Shown piece by piece: positions 26,527-34,923 of a stretch of 64,000 nt of DNA (positions are counted from its first letter, which is position 1; each line of letters starts with the position of its first letter). The DNA comes from Silvanigrella aquatica (GTDB lineage Bacteria; Bdellovibrionota_B; Oligoflexia; Silvanigrellales; Silvanigrellaceae): positions 2,899,437-2,963,436 of the forward strand of contig NZ_CP017834.1 of NCBI RefSeq assembly GCF_001907975.1, written 5' to 3'. The translations under genes and the position numbers were made by a program. Below the pieces are notes generated by a model. That model saw only the letters and a program-made list of their open reading frames with translations. It was not told the DNA's origin and made no database searches.

Positions 26527-27285
26527 TTAAAAATATTTTATATGATACTTTTTTATTAGCCTTTGATAATCATCTGTTTGTCTGTATTTTTTATAATCAG
26601 TGTCAAATATTTTTGCTAATTTTAAGGATTTATCTTTTAATTTTGGACTAAAAGATAAATATATTTTTTCTTTCTCTAAACAATCCAACCTCTTAAAATC
26701 ACTTGTTAATTTGTTTTTTATTAAATAATAATCTGCTGAAATGATATCATTTAAAAATACGTCAATTTTATTTTTCTTGAGTTCTGTAAATCCTTGCTCT
26801 GAAACATCTTGAGTTTCGATAATTTGAACTTTCTTGGGATTATCAGAGTTTGCATGTATGTATTTCATTAAGCTAGGATAATTTGCTTCTCTAAGAACTC
26901 CAATTGAAACTTCATTTAAAGAGTCCAAATTTTTATAAATCCAAGATGAATTGTTTTTTACATAAAAACACATTTGCTGAACTGCAATATGTTCATTGGG
27001 AAAAATGAAATCGGGAGCTTCATATTTGGACGTACCTATCATTCCGAATATGCGACCTTGCCTTACTTCTGTTAAGCCATTTACCCAAGTATATTTTTGA
27101 AATTGAATATTCGTTTTTGAATATTTAAACACATTTTCAACCAATTCAATTAAAAACCCGGGATTTTCATTAGATTCACAAAACCAAGGACACCATGTAT
27201 CCCATGCTATATTTATTGTTTCAGAATATGCACTTAATTTATAAGAAAATGAAATAATCATGGAAAATAAAAAAAATAATTTCAT
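26527..27285 (-). CDS. Periplasmic solute-binding protein, family 3 (amino-acid type)
   Basis: 252 aa. The ATG at 27285 follows GGGAG by 6 bases and opens a signal peptide (MKLFFLFSMIISFSYKLSA); the frame extends to 27312. The mature protein has an SBP_bac_3 pattern: NIAWDTWCPWFC near the start, GMIGTSKY, SIGVLREANY and a C-terminal YQRLIKKYHI. Such proteins bind amino acids or small polar ligands for importers or sensors. First gene of an operon whose transporters are of exporter type, so it may serve as a sensor or a periplasmic partner. Confidence 0.82.
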   Translation of the reverse strand: MKLFFLFSMIISFSYKLSAYSETINIAWDTWCPWFCESNENPGFLIELVENVFKYSKTNIQFQKYTWVNGLTEVRQGRIFGMIGTSKYEAPDFIFPNEHIAVQQMCFYVKNNSSWIYKNLDSLNEVSIGVLREANYPSLMKYIHANSDNPKKVQIIETQDVSEQGFTELKKNKIDVFLNDIISADYYLIKNKLTSDFKRLDCLEKEKIYLSFSPKLKDKSLKLAKIFDTDYKKYRQTDDYQRLIKKYHIKYF

Positions 27286-27438
27286 TCTTGACTCCCAAAA
27301 ATATTTATTCAAAATTAAAATTATTTTTAATTTTTCTAATGTCTTATTTAATTATAATCTATTTTTAAAAATAAGTAAGAATATTTAAGTATTATTTTTG
27401 ACCAGGAAGATAAAACTTTAAAAGAAACCTGCAATAAA

Positions 27439-29094
27439 CTAGTGTTTAAAATGTCTACAACCGGTAAATACCATAGATATACCATACTTATCACAAGCCT
27501 TAATGACTTCGTAATCTTGTACGCTGCCACCCGGTTGAATAATATACTTAACGCCACTCTCTTTTATCATTTCAATACTGTCTGGAAATGGAAAAAAGGC
27601 ATCACTTGCTAATACCGCATTTTCAAGTGGAAGACGGACTTTCTTGAGACATTGCTCTACAGCATCAACACGATTGGTAAAGCCGCCTGCCACAGATAGA
27701 GATTGATATTGATTTGCTAAAACAATAGCATTAGAACGAACATGTTTTACCACAGTCATACCCAATGTTAACGCTTTTAATATGTCATCAGTTGGTTTTA
27801 TAAGCGTTGGATATGTTATTTTATTCCAATCTATCACAATATTGTTTGCACTTTGCGCTAAAAAACCACCCTGAACATGTGTGAAAATTGTTTTATTTGC
27901 TAAAGGAAGCTCTGGATTAAAAGTAACTAAACGTAAATTTTTCTTTTTTTGTAATAAGGCTAAAGAATCTTCCGTAAAATGAGGAGCTATAACAACTTCT
28001 AAAAATGTTTCAGAAAGTTTTTTAGCCAAATCAAGGGTTACTTCACTATTAATACAAACAATACCCCCAAAAGGACTTACTGGATCGGATTCAAAAGCAC
28101 GCTCATAAGCTTCTGCAATAGAGTGTAAGGAAACACCAACACCACAAGGAGTATTATGCTTCAAAATAACTGCCGAATAATTTTCTTTAAATTCACTTAT
28201 AAGTTTAATAGCATGCTCTATGTCTAAAACATTATTATAACTTAATTCTTTGCCATGAAAGCATTTTAAATGAGAAAGAGTACAAACTTCCTTTAAATTG
28301 CTATCTGCAATACGATAAAAAGAGGCCTTTTGATGTGGATTTTCCCCATAACGAAGCGATTGTTGCTTAACTAAAGAGAGACTTAAATTCTCAGGAAAGG
28401 AATCAATTGATTTTATATTTTCACTGCGAATGGGGCCTATTTTACTTAATAAATTATTTTCAATTTCAAGACTTTTTTCTAAAGTAGATGAGATAATTTC
28501 ATCATAAGCAGCTGTTTCTCGCAAAGCTTTAACAGCCAACTCTTTTCTAAGCGATATTGTTGTTTGACCGTTGTTTTTAGAGACATTTTCTTTAAAATAT
28601 TCATAATCTGAAACATCACATAAAACAGAAACAAAAGCATGATTTTTTGCTGCAGCACGCAGTAAACTAACACCACCTATATCGATATTTTCTATTAAAT
28701 CTTCTGGTGATGCGCCTTTTGCTAAGGCATTTTGAAAGGGATATAAATTACAAACAACGATATCAAAGGGTTTAATATCTTGAGTTTGCATGTCTTGCCT
28801 GTCACTATCTAGAGATTCTCGACAAAGAATACCGCCAAATATTTTAGGATGTAGAGTTTTAACACGCCCCCCTAAAACTTCTGGGAATTGCGTAATAGAA
28901 TCCACAGAAACACATAGAAAACCTAATTCTTTTATAGCTTTATAAGTTGATGAGGTGGCAACAAGTTCACAGCCATATTGAGTGAGAAAGGCACAAAGCT
29001 CCTTTAAACCTTCTTTATTTGATAAAGATAACAATGCCCTACGAACTGAAATCAGATCTCTTTTTTTTAGCGGTTGGGCGGAATGGATGCTCAT
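27439..29094 (-). CDS. purH: Bifunctional AICAR transformylase / IMP cyclohydrolase
   Basis: 551 aa, the normal size. The last two steps of purine synthesis: formyl transfer to AICAR and ring closure to IMP. The N-terminal MGS-like domain and the transformylase domain (FHGKELSYNNVLD, KHNTPCGVG, PFGGI, GMTVVKHVRSNAIVLAN, SDAFFPFPDS, QPGGSVQDYEVI) are intact. GAGG stands 8 bases ahead of ATG. Single gene, divergent from the small-peptide/CPBP pair. Confidence 0.97.
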   Translation of the reverse strand: MSIHSAQPLKKRDLISVRRALLSLSNKEGLKELCAFLTQYGCELVATSSTYKAIKELGFLCVSVDSITQFPEVLGGRVKTLHPKIFGGILCRESLDSDRQDMQTQDIKPFDIVVCNLYPFQNALAKGASPEDLIENIDIGGVSLLRAAAKNHAFVSVLCDVSDYEYFKENVSKNNGQTTISLRKELAVKALRETAAYDEIISSTLEKSLEIENNLLSKIGPIRSENIKSIDSFPENLSLSLVKQQSLRYGENPHQKASFYRIADSNLKEVCTLSHLKCFHGKELSYNNVLDIEHAIKLISEFKENYSAVILKHNTPCGVGVSLHSIAEAYERAFESDPVSPFGGIVCINSEVTLDLAKKLSETFLEVVIAPHFTEDSLALLQKKKNLRLVTFNPELPLANKTIFTHVQGGFLAQSANNIVIDWNKITYPTLIKPTDDILKALTLGMTVVKHVRSNAIVLANQYQSLSVAGGFTNRVDAVEQCLKKVRLPLENAVLASDAFFPFPDSIEMIKESGVKYIIQPGGSVQDYEVIKACDKYGISMVFTGCRHFKH

Positions 29095-29220
29095 GATTTT
29101 GTCCTCAATTTAAGTATTATCGCTAACAACCTGAAATATGTAATTTTTTTTTAATATATTCTTTGCTTACCAATTTTCATTCCTAATGCGTCAATCCTGA
29201 CGAACCTCTCTCTGATAACA

Positions 29221-29250
29221 TTGACACATAAAAAAATAAATATTTAAAAT
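29221..29250 (+). promoter_or_regulatory. Sigma-70-type promoter of the peptide-CPBP pair
   Basis: TTGACA (29221-29226), an 18-base spacer and TAAAAT (29245-29250) give a near-consensus promoter, predicting a transcript from about 29257 and a leader of about 55 bases before the small ORF. Confidence 0.5.
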
Positions 29251-29252
29251 TA

Positions 29253-29266
29253 GGAAATATATTTCC
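29253..29266. promoter_or_regulatory. Perfect 14-bp palindrome at the predicted transcription start
   Basis: GGAAATATATTTCC is fully self-complementary and begins 2 bases after the -10 hexamer, the usual place for a repressor operator. It does not match the CRP consensus. Regulator unknown. Confidence 0.4.
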
Positions 29267-29310
29267 GACAATCTATTCACCATTAAATTAAGGATTTAAA
29301 AGGTTTTATT

Positions 29311-29454
29311 ATGTCTAAAATCATCTCTAAAAAGCTCCTCTTAAAAGTATTACCTTCTACAATTGCTTTACTGAGTTTTACAACAACGGCTAATGCCTTG
29401 ATAATTCCCAATCATTTTTTTCAGCATATTACTAAATATATAAAGAAACGTTAA
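29311..29454 (+). CDS. Small secreted cationic peptide (47-aa precursor)
   Basis: ATG with AAAAGG 7 bases ahead. The 47 residues begin with a typical Sec signal peptide (basic SKKLLLK, hydrophobic core, cleavage after TANA near residue 29), leaving an 18-residue mature part LIIPNHFFQHITKYIKKR, basic and amphipathic. It has no cysteines. The stop is 28 bases before the cNMP-CPBP gene, on the same strand and behind the same predicted promoter. A bacteriocin-like or signalling peptide is possible because CPBP membrane proteins often mature or give immunity to peptides; this is inference. It could also be a processing-independent small protein. Confidence 0.55.
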   Translation: MSKIISKKLLLKVLPSTIALLSFTTTANALIIPNHFFQHITKYIKKR

Positions 29455-29482
29455 ATATTGTCATTTTGGAGCAACAAATAGA

Positions 29483-30616
29483 ATGATAGATTCATTCAAA
29501 AACATACCTCTTTTCAAAGATCTCAGCGAAGATCAACTCGAACGACTCCAAGAAATTTCAACATTTCTTAATTTAAATGCTGGTGAAATGTTTATTTATG
29601 AAGGCATACTAGATTTACGTTTCTTTATTATTGTTGATGGTTCCGTTGAAATTCTTAAAAATAATGGCAATAGACTTTATCCTTTAGCAAGACTCTCTAG
29701 AGGAGAAGTTGTTGGCGAAATGGTTCTATTTGAAAACACCGCACGTTCAGCAAGCGCAAAAACTACAGAACCTTCAACTTTACTATGTTTTGACCTTGAA
29801 AAAATTAAAACAGATAAAAATTATGTTGATATATATTTAAAACTGACTTCTTATTTCGGCGAAAAAATATCGAAAAGATTGCGCTTTACAAATGAAGTTA
29901 CTGTGGAAGTATTAAAGGAAAGATTGGCAATTGGTAATTTTGCCGTAAATATTATTGCTATTACAACTTTGTATGCCATGTCTTTACAAATGCTACAAAA
30001 ATTAAAAAATTATACCTCAAATTCAACCGTCGTTACTGTCATCGTTCTGGTTATATTTTGCTACTTTATTATTTCCATGATGACAAAAAGCGGTTACCCA
30101 TTAAAGACATTTGGTATTACATTAGATAATTGGAAAAAAGTCATTATAGAATCTATCTTATTAACATTTCCTTTTTTAGTAATAATTACTGGATTAAAAT
30201 ATTTTACCATAACATTTATTCCTAAATTTCATCATTTACCCTTATTCGACCCCATGTCTATTTTTAAAACGGCAGCAGATGTTAACTTAAAAGTCTATTT
30301 TATCGCTTTATTAGGTTATATACTTTTTGTTCCTATTCAAGAATTAATTGTACGCAGTGGTATTCAATCAGCATTGCAAAAATTCTTATCAGGATCTAAA
30401 GAAAAAACCATGTGGTCTTCTATTATTCTTTCAAATATTCTTTTTGCCGGCGGACATTCTCATATTAGTTTTGGATTTGCCCTATCTGTCTTTATTCCAG
30501 GAATTTTTTGGGGATGGCTTTATGCAAAACAAAATTCTCTTATTGGTGTGAGTATTTCTCACATTTTAATTGGAGTCTGGGGCGCCTTTATTGTAGGATT
30601 TGAAAATATTTTTTAA
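29483..30616 (+). CDS. Cyclic-nucleotide-binding domain fused to CPBP (Abi/CAAX) intramembrane protease
   Basis: 377 aa. Residues about 1-125 are a cNMP-binding cupin (PLFKDLSEDQLERL, GEMFIYEG, FIIVDGSVEIL, RGEVVGEM, ARSASAKT), though the loop that binds phosphate is not confirmed. After a helical linker, about seven membrane helices carry the CPBP protease marks: QELIVR (E-x3-R) near 290, FAGGH (F-x3-H) near 325, and SHILIG near 360. The cytoplasmic domain would let a small molecule control a membrane protease. No ribosome site stronger than GGAG exists at the start. It follows the 47-aa secreted peptide by 28 bases. Confidence 0.82.
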   Translation: MIDSFKNIPLFKDLSEDQLERLQEISTFLNLNAGEMFIYEGILDLRFFIIVDGSVEILKNNGNRLYPLARLSRGEVVGEMVLFENTARSASAKTTEPSTLLCFDLEKIKTDKNYVDIYLKLTSYFGEKISKRLRFTNEVTVEVLKERLAIGNFAVNIIAITTLYAMSLQMLQKLKNYTSNSTVVTVIVLVIFCYFIISMMTKSGYPLKTFGITLDNWKKVIIESILLTFPFLVIITGLKYFTITFIPKFHHLPLFDPMSIFKTAADVNLKVYFIALLGYILFVPIQELIVRSGIQSALQKFLSGSKEKTMWSSIILSNILFAGGHSHISFGFALSVFIPGIFWGWLYAKQNSLIGVSISHILIGVWGAFIVGFENIF

Positions 30617-30620
30617 TTTT

Positions 30621-31241
30621 TTAAAAATTATTCCTCTCTCTTCTATCACCAATAATTTTAGCAGGAACTCCTCCCACAATTGACCACTCTAAAATATTTT
30701 TGGTAACAACAGCACCCATACCTATTATAGCATGACTTCCAATTTCTACACCATCCGTCACACAAGCATTAGCTCCTATCCAAACATCTTCACAAATAAT
30801 TATTCCTTGGGAAGTCACAGGTTGATCTTTAATTAATTTATCAGGAGACATCCCATGATTAAATGCATATATTTTTGCATTATTTGCTATACGGGTATTT
30901 GCACCAATCACAACACCTTTTGCACCGCCATCAATGCTCACTCCCGCATTGAGACTGGCACCATCATGAATTGTAATAGGACCATGTAAAAAGACATCTG
31001 ACGCAATTGTTACGTTATTTCCAATAATAATATCTCGACCTGGCTCCGCAAAAATATTGGCCTGTGGTGATATAAAACAATTTTTTCCAATTTTCACAGT
31101 TTCTAACTTTTGTAACTTTGTTTGAATTTCTTCTTGCCAAGGCTTGGCCCAAATTAAATGTTTCTCTTTTAAAGAATAATATAACCAAGGCATATAGCAT
31201 AAACGTTTTTTATGTTGCTCAATATACTTAATCACAAGCAA
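30621..31241 (-). CDS. Hexapeptide-repeat acetyltransferase (WcaF/maltose acetyltransferase-like)
   Basis: 206 aa with a left-handed beta-helix of hexapeptide repeats (IGKNCFISPQANI, IGNNVTIASDVF, IGANTRIANNAKI, IGANACVTDGVEIGSHAIIGMGAVV) and the acetyl-CoA-dependent ending SIVGGVPAKIIG. The catalytic His is in AFNHGM. It acetylates sugars, probably of surface polysaccharide; the acceptor is unknown. Start codon uncertain: a TTG at 31241 or the GTG at 31235, which has an AGG 7 bases ahead. It starts 2 bases after the preceding coiled-coil gene and may be co-transcribed with nadA. Confidence 0.88.
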   Translation of the reverse strand: MLVIKYIEQHKKRLCYMPWLYYSLKEKHLIWAKPWQEEIQTKLQKLETVKIGKNCFISPQANIFAEPGRDIIIGNNVTIASDVFLHGPITIHDGASLNAGVSIDGGAKGVVIGANTRIANNAKIYAFNHGMSPDKLIKDQPVTSQGIIICEDVWIGANACVTDGVEIGSHAIIGMGAVVTKNILEWSIVGGVPAKIIGDRRERNNF

Positions 31242-31243
31242 AC

Positions 31244-31648
31244 CTATAATGTTTTTAATTCAATTTTTTTATAGCTGATCATTGTCCGGCGCGCATCAAA
31301 TAAACTCTTATAGCTTTCATAGCGTATTCGTAATTTTTCTGTTTCAGCACGGGCAGAAACTATTTTTTCAAGTAAATTAATATATTCCTGATCCGCTTCC
31401 GCAAGACGCTTTAAACGCGCCTCAGGAATTTTATCTGAAGTTAATTCAATACGATTCATAATTTTAGCACGAATTGATGTCCGTAATAGCTCTAATCTTT
31501 CTGCTTCTTTTCTTTTTTCAACATATTCAAGACCAATTTTATTGGAGAGTTGAATAATTTCTTCCAATCCCATTTCTTTTATGGGAGCTACAGGCTGCTG
31601 AGAAAAAGAATTTTTTTGAATATTTTCGTCGGACAAATTTTCACCCAT
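31244..31648 (-). CDS. Small coiled-coil protein, unrecognised
   Basis: 134 aa, highly charged and helical from about residue 30 to the end, with the segment RLAEADQEYINLLEKIVSA and a YESYKSLFDARRTMISYKK tail that resembles small coiled-coil proteins of phage recombination regions, although no other phage gene is near. It lies 9 bases after nadA and 2 bases before the acetyltransferase. No good ribosome site was seen, so translation may be coupled. Function unknown. Confidence 0.6.
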   Translation of the reverse strand: MGENLSDENIQKNSFSQQPVAPIKEMGLEEIIQLSNKIGLEYVEKRKEAERLELLRTSIRAKIMNRIELTSDKIPEARLKRLAEADQEYINLLEKIVSARAETEKLRIRYESYKSLFDARRTMISYKKIELKTL

Positions 31649-31657
31649 GAAATAAAA

Positions 31658-32770
31658 TTATCTATTTAAAGTTACGCTCATTTCAAGCATACGTTCTAAA
31701 GCCTGTTTCGCAAGACTCCGAGTGGGTTCTGTAACAGTAATTACATTTTGCGGTGTCCCCTGGCGAATTTGCTCAAGTGCCCAAGTTAAATGAGGTAGAT
31801 CGATACGGTTCATTGTTCCACACAGACACATAAAGGGATTGATACTCACCACTTTTTTATCTGGATTCTCTTTCGCTATGCGATTGACCAAATTTAATTC
31901 TGTACCCACAGCCCATTTGCTACCCGCAGGACTGGCCGCAATGGTTTTGACAATAAAATCCGTTGACCCCGAGCAGTCAGATTTGTCGACAACCTCCATG
32001 GCACATTCCGGATGAGAAATAATTTTAAATTCAGGATCTTTCGCACGAATGATATCAATTTGTTTCGCACTAAACATCATATGAACAGGACAGCAACCTT
32101 GCCATAGCATGACTTTTGTTTGCTTAATTTGTTCAGGTGTTAGCCCACCATAGTTTTTTTTCGGATCCCATAAATTCATTTCTGACAAAGGAATGCCTAA
32201 TTTTTTAGCTGTATTTCTTCCCAAATGCTGATCAGGATAAAAGAAAAGAATTTTTCTTTCCTGCAAAGCCCAATCGACAATTTTACCTGCATTAGAACTG
32301 GTGCAAATCACACCGCCTTTTTCAGCCACAAAAGCCTTTAACGACGCAGATGAATTTACATAAGTCACAGGCATAATACTTTCATGTTCCACCACCTCCA
32401 CAAGCTGTTCCCAGGCATCGATTACGTCGTCAGCATCGGCCATGTCGGCCATGTCACATCCCGCGCCCAGGTCGGGCAAAACAACAAGTTGTTTCCCCGT
32501 TTTTAAAATATCCGCACCTTCAGCCATGAAATGGACACCACAAAAGACAATGTAGTCCGCCTCTGTTTGCTGCGCGGCGTATTGTGCCAATTGTAAGGAA
32601 TCACCACGCACATCACTTAATTCCACAATTTCAGGACGTTGATAATGATGCGCTAGAACAACGAGTTTTTTTCCGAAATAATTTCTGACTTCTTTAATGC
32701 GATCCCGCATTTCTTGTTCAGTTAATGAAGGATAAGGAGCAGGAAGTGGGGTTTGATAAGCTATTGCCAT
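31658..32770 (-). CDS. nadA: Quinolinate synthase
   Basis: 370 aa. Condenses iminoaspartate with dihydroxyacetone phosphate to quinolinate for NAD synthesis; a 4Fe-4S enzyme. Motifs: VLAHHYQRPEIVELSD, FCGVHFMAEGA, CTSSNAGKIVDW, HPECAMEVVDKSDCSGST and CLCGTMNR, holding the cluster cysteines. First gene of nadA, coiled-coil, acetyltransferase. The leader contains a short CCTGT/ACAGG hairpin at 32796-32810. Ribosome site is poor. Confidence 0.97.
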   Translation of the reverse strand: MAIAYQTPLPAPYPSLTEQEMRDRIKEVRNYFGKKLVVLAHHYQRPEIVELSDVRGDSLQLAQYAAQQTEADYIVFCGVHFMAEGADILKTGKQLVVLPDLGAGCDMADMADADDVIDAWEQLVEVVEHESIMPVTYVNSSASLKAFVAEKGGVICTSSNAGKIVDWALQERKILFFYPDQHLGRNTAKKLGIPLSEMNLWDPKKNYGGLTPEQIKQTKVMLWQGCCPVHMMFSAKQIDIIRAKDPEFKIISHPECAMEVVDKSDCSGSTDFIVKTIAASPAGSKWAVGTELNLVNRIAKENPDKKVVSINPFMCLCGTMNRIDLPHLTWALEQIRQGTPQNVITVTEPTRSLAKQALERMLEMSVTLNR

Positions 32771-33038
32771 AAATAAAAGCCCTTAAACAAAGCATCCTGT
32801 AAAATACAGGTTAACACTTTTAACTTGAGCATATCTTAGAAAACATCTCAAGAGCAATTCTTGAAGGATTGGTTAGTTCTTAAGAAGCATTATTAAAAAA
32901 TTGTGATTTAATAAGATTTTTTAATGGCTAGAAATTCAGATTGAATCTGCTATATCATGAATTGATTTTTCTTATGCCCTTTTTATCGCTATTTTTAGAC
33001 TGTAAATATTCATTCTCAAAAATGAAGGGAAAGAACAA

Positions 33039-33244
33039 ATGTTTATCACTTTGTGGTATGGAGATATAGATGATTTAGTTAAAAAATTAGAAAGAAAAAG
33101 TAAAAAAATAGACTAAAAACAATTGAAATTGAAAACAAGAGTGAAATTAAAGATCATAAAATTCCTCTGAAAGCAATATACGCTATTATTATTTTAAACA
33201 TAATTTTTATTTTTTCTTTGCTTTTTATAATTTACTATTTTTAA
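33039..33244 (+). pseudogene. Small membrane-anchored protein interrupted by a frameshift in an A7 run
   Basis: The ATG at 33039, behind AAGGGA, gives 25 residues (MFITLWYGDIDDLVKKLERK...) and then a TAA. One base back, the same DNA reads on through a charged stretch and a C-terminal membrane helix (AIYAIIILNIIFIFSLLFIIYYF) to TAA at 33242-33244. The switch point is the run of seven A at 33102-33108, so the join is a -1 shift: a lost base, a sequencing error, or slippage on A-AAA-AAA. The joined product would be 68 aa. Its end shares TTAA with the convergent gene. Unknown function; the reconstruction is inferred. Confidence 0.45.
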
Positions 33245-33732
33245 TTTTTATTATTAGATTCCGCTGCCATAGCAAGAACCAAATCACCTTTCAGTCCCAA
33301 ATATTGAGCAATTCTCTTTCCTTGAGGAGTGGTAAATACTCTTTCAGATTGTTTTAATATTTCCCTTATAACAGCTCCTAAAATGACTGGGTTTCTTTTT
33401 TCTCTATTTGAAAAAAATCCATCTGAAAATGCTTTTTCTGCTTTGCCACGAATGCGAAAAATTTTACACTTATCTTCATATTTCAGACAGACATTAAAAA
33501 CTCCTTCTTCTGGATTGTGCTCATAGTAGGTGGAAAAATAAATAGCAGCTTCATTTTCATGAAAATCGAATTTGAGTCTCTTGTTATTTATGTCATTATA
33601 ATTATAAATATCAACAAAACAACTATTGTTGTCATAGCACTCGACTTCACTTATGCCTTCAATATTATTTTCTTCATTTGCAAATGCAGAAATAGTGGAC
33701 AATAAAGAGACAGCACATAATATTTTTTTCAT
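33241..33732 (-). CDS. Small secreted protein with four cysteines, unrecognised
   Basis: 163 aa with a signal peptide (MKKILCAVSLLSTISAFA, cleavage after SAFA). The mature part has four cysteines (EVECYDNNSC, VFNVC, DKC), an acidic first half and a predicted helical second half, REKRNPVILGAVIREILKQ. It has no relation that I can see to the PQPA family. Ribosome site AAGGA at 11 bases. Unknown function. Confidence 0.6.
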   Translation of the reverse strand: MKKILCAVSLLSTISAFANEENNIEGISEVECYDNNSCFVDIYNYNDINNKRLKFDFHENEAAIYFSTYYEHNPEEGVFNVCLKYEDKCKIFRIRGKAEKAFSDGFFSNREKRNPVILGAVIREILKQSERVFTTPQGKRIAQYLGLKGDLVLAMAAESNNKN

Positions 33733-34042
33733 AAAATTTATATTCCTTTTTTATTTACTAATTTATTTTACGAGACAACTAATGAAAAATATTTTTTTAT
33801 TGTTTTATTACAATATTTATAAAATAATTAATAATAAAAACAACAAAAAGTGTTATAATTAATATTTTAAATATAATCAATCTTTTTAGATTACCATTAA
33901 ATATTTTATTATTATAAGATAACCAATTTATAAAAAATTCTCGCATAATAATTAAGCATGTTGACGAACCATTCAAAATCGGGTTTCAATAAATTCTTCT
34001 GTTAATGTAAGCAAAAGTCTGAATTGGAATCCGGAGGAAAAC
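33733..34042. other. AT-rich non-coding gap
   Basis: 310 bases between divergent genes. No gene or structure is supported; it must contain the two promoters. TTGACG at 33961 lacks a good -10 partner. Confidence 0.4.
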
Positions 34043-34900
34043 ATGGTTCAAAGTTTAAGTATAAAAACGATGGCTGTTATTGGTGCGGGTCAAATGGGAA
34101 GCGGCATTGCGCAGGTAGCAGCACAGGCTGGTTTTAGCGTTATGTTGTGCGACAATCGCGCTGAGGGATTAAGCAAAGCTGTTTTAGGAATTGAAAAAAG
34201 CCTAGCCAAGCTATTTGAAAAGGGAAAAATAGATGAGCATCCTCCTGCTATTTTAAGTCGAATTAAAAAAGTAACGCAATTGTCTGATTTAAGTTCGGCC
34301 GATTTTATTATTGAAGCTATAAACGAAAACGAGAATTTAAAAAAAGAAATATTTTCACAACTCGATAAAATTGCCCCTGCCCATGTTATATTCGCAAGTA
34401 ACACAAGTAGTTTGCCCATCACACGATTGGCTTCTGTTACCAATCGCGCCAATCAATTTATTGGAATGCACTTTATGAATCCTGTTCCTATAATGGGACT
34501 AATAGAAATAATTCGTGGCCATGCCACTTCACAGGAAACCTATGAAATAACAAAAGTACTCTCCGAAAAAATGGGTAAAGTAACAGTTTGTTCCCAGGAT
34601 TATCCAGGATTTATTGTAAATCGCATTTTAATGCCGATGATTAATGAAGCTTTTTATACCTTAATGGAAGGCATTGCCATTCCCGAAGATATTGATGCGG
34701 GAATGAAATTAGGAACCAACCAACCTATGGGACCTTTAACATTGGCCGATTTTATTGGGTTAGATACCTGTTATGCCATTATGAAAGTTTTACACGACGG
34801 TTTAGGTGACAGCAAATACAGACCCTGTCCGTTGTTAAAAAAATATGTAGATGCCGGACATTTTGGTAAAAAAACAGGGCAAGGTGTTTATAAATACTAA
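34043..34900 (+). CDS. hbd: 3-hydroxybutyryl-CoA / 3-hydroxyacyl-CoA dehydrogenase
   Basis: 285 aa, the size of the single-domain enzymes. NAD-binding GAGQMGSGIAQVAAQAG, the catalytic region IFASNTSSLPIT, HFMNPVPIMGL, PGFIVNRILMPMINEA, and KLGTNQPMGPL at the C-terminal domain. Oxidises or forms 3-hydroxyacyl-CoA in fatty-acid degradation or acetoacetyl-CoA metabolism. GGAGG 6 bases ahead of ATG. The next gene is 23 bases downstream. Confidence 0.95.
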   Translation: MVQSLSIKTMAVIGAGQMGSGIAQVAAQAGFSVMLCDNRAEGLSKAVLGIEKSLAKLFEKGKIDEHPPAILSRIKKVTQLSDLSSADFIIEAINENENLKKEIFSQLDKIAPAHVIFASNTSSLPITRLASVTNRANQFIGMHFMNPVPIMGLIEIIRGHATSQETYEITKVLSEKMGKVTVCSQDYPGFIVNRILMPMINEAFYTLMEGIAIPEDIDAGMKLGTNQPMGPLTLADFIGLDTCYAIMKVLHDGLGDSKYRPCPLLKKYVDAGHFGKKTGQGVYKY

Positions 34901-34923
34901 GTATCAAAATTAAGGATAATTTC

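Noticed and set aside
33653..33862. Plus-strand 69-codon frame
   Set aside because: Antisense to the start of the secreted protein gene and composed of AT-rich low-complexity codons.
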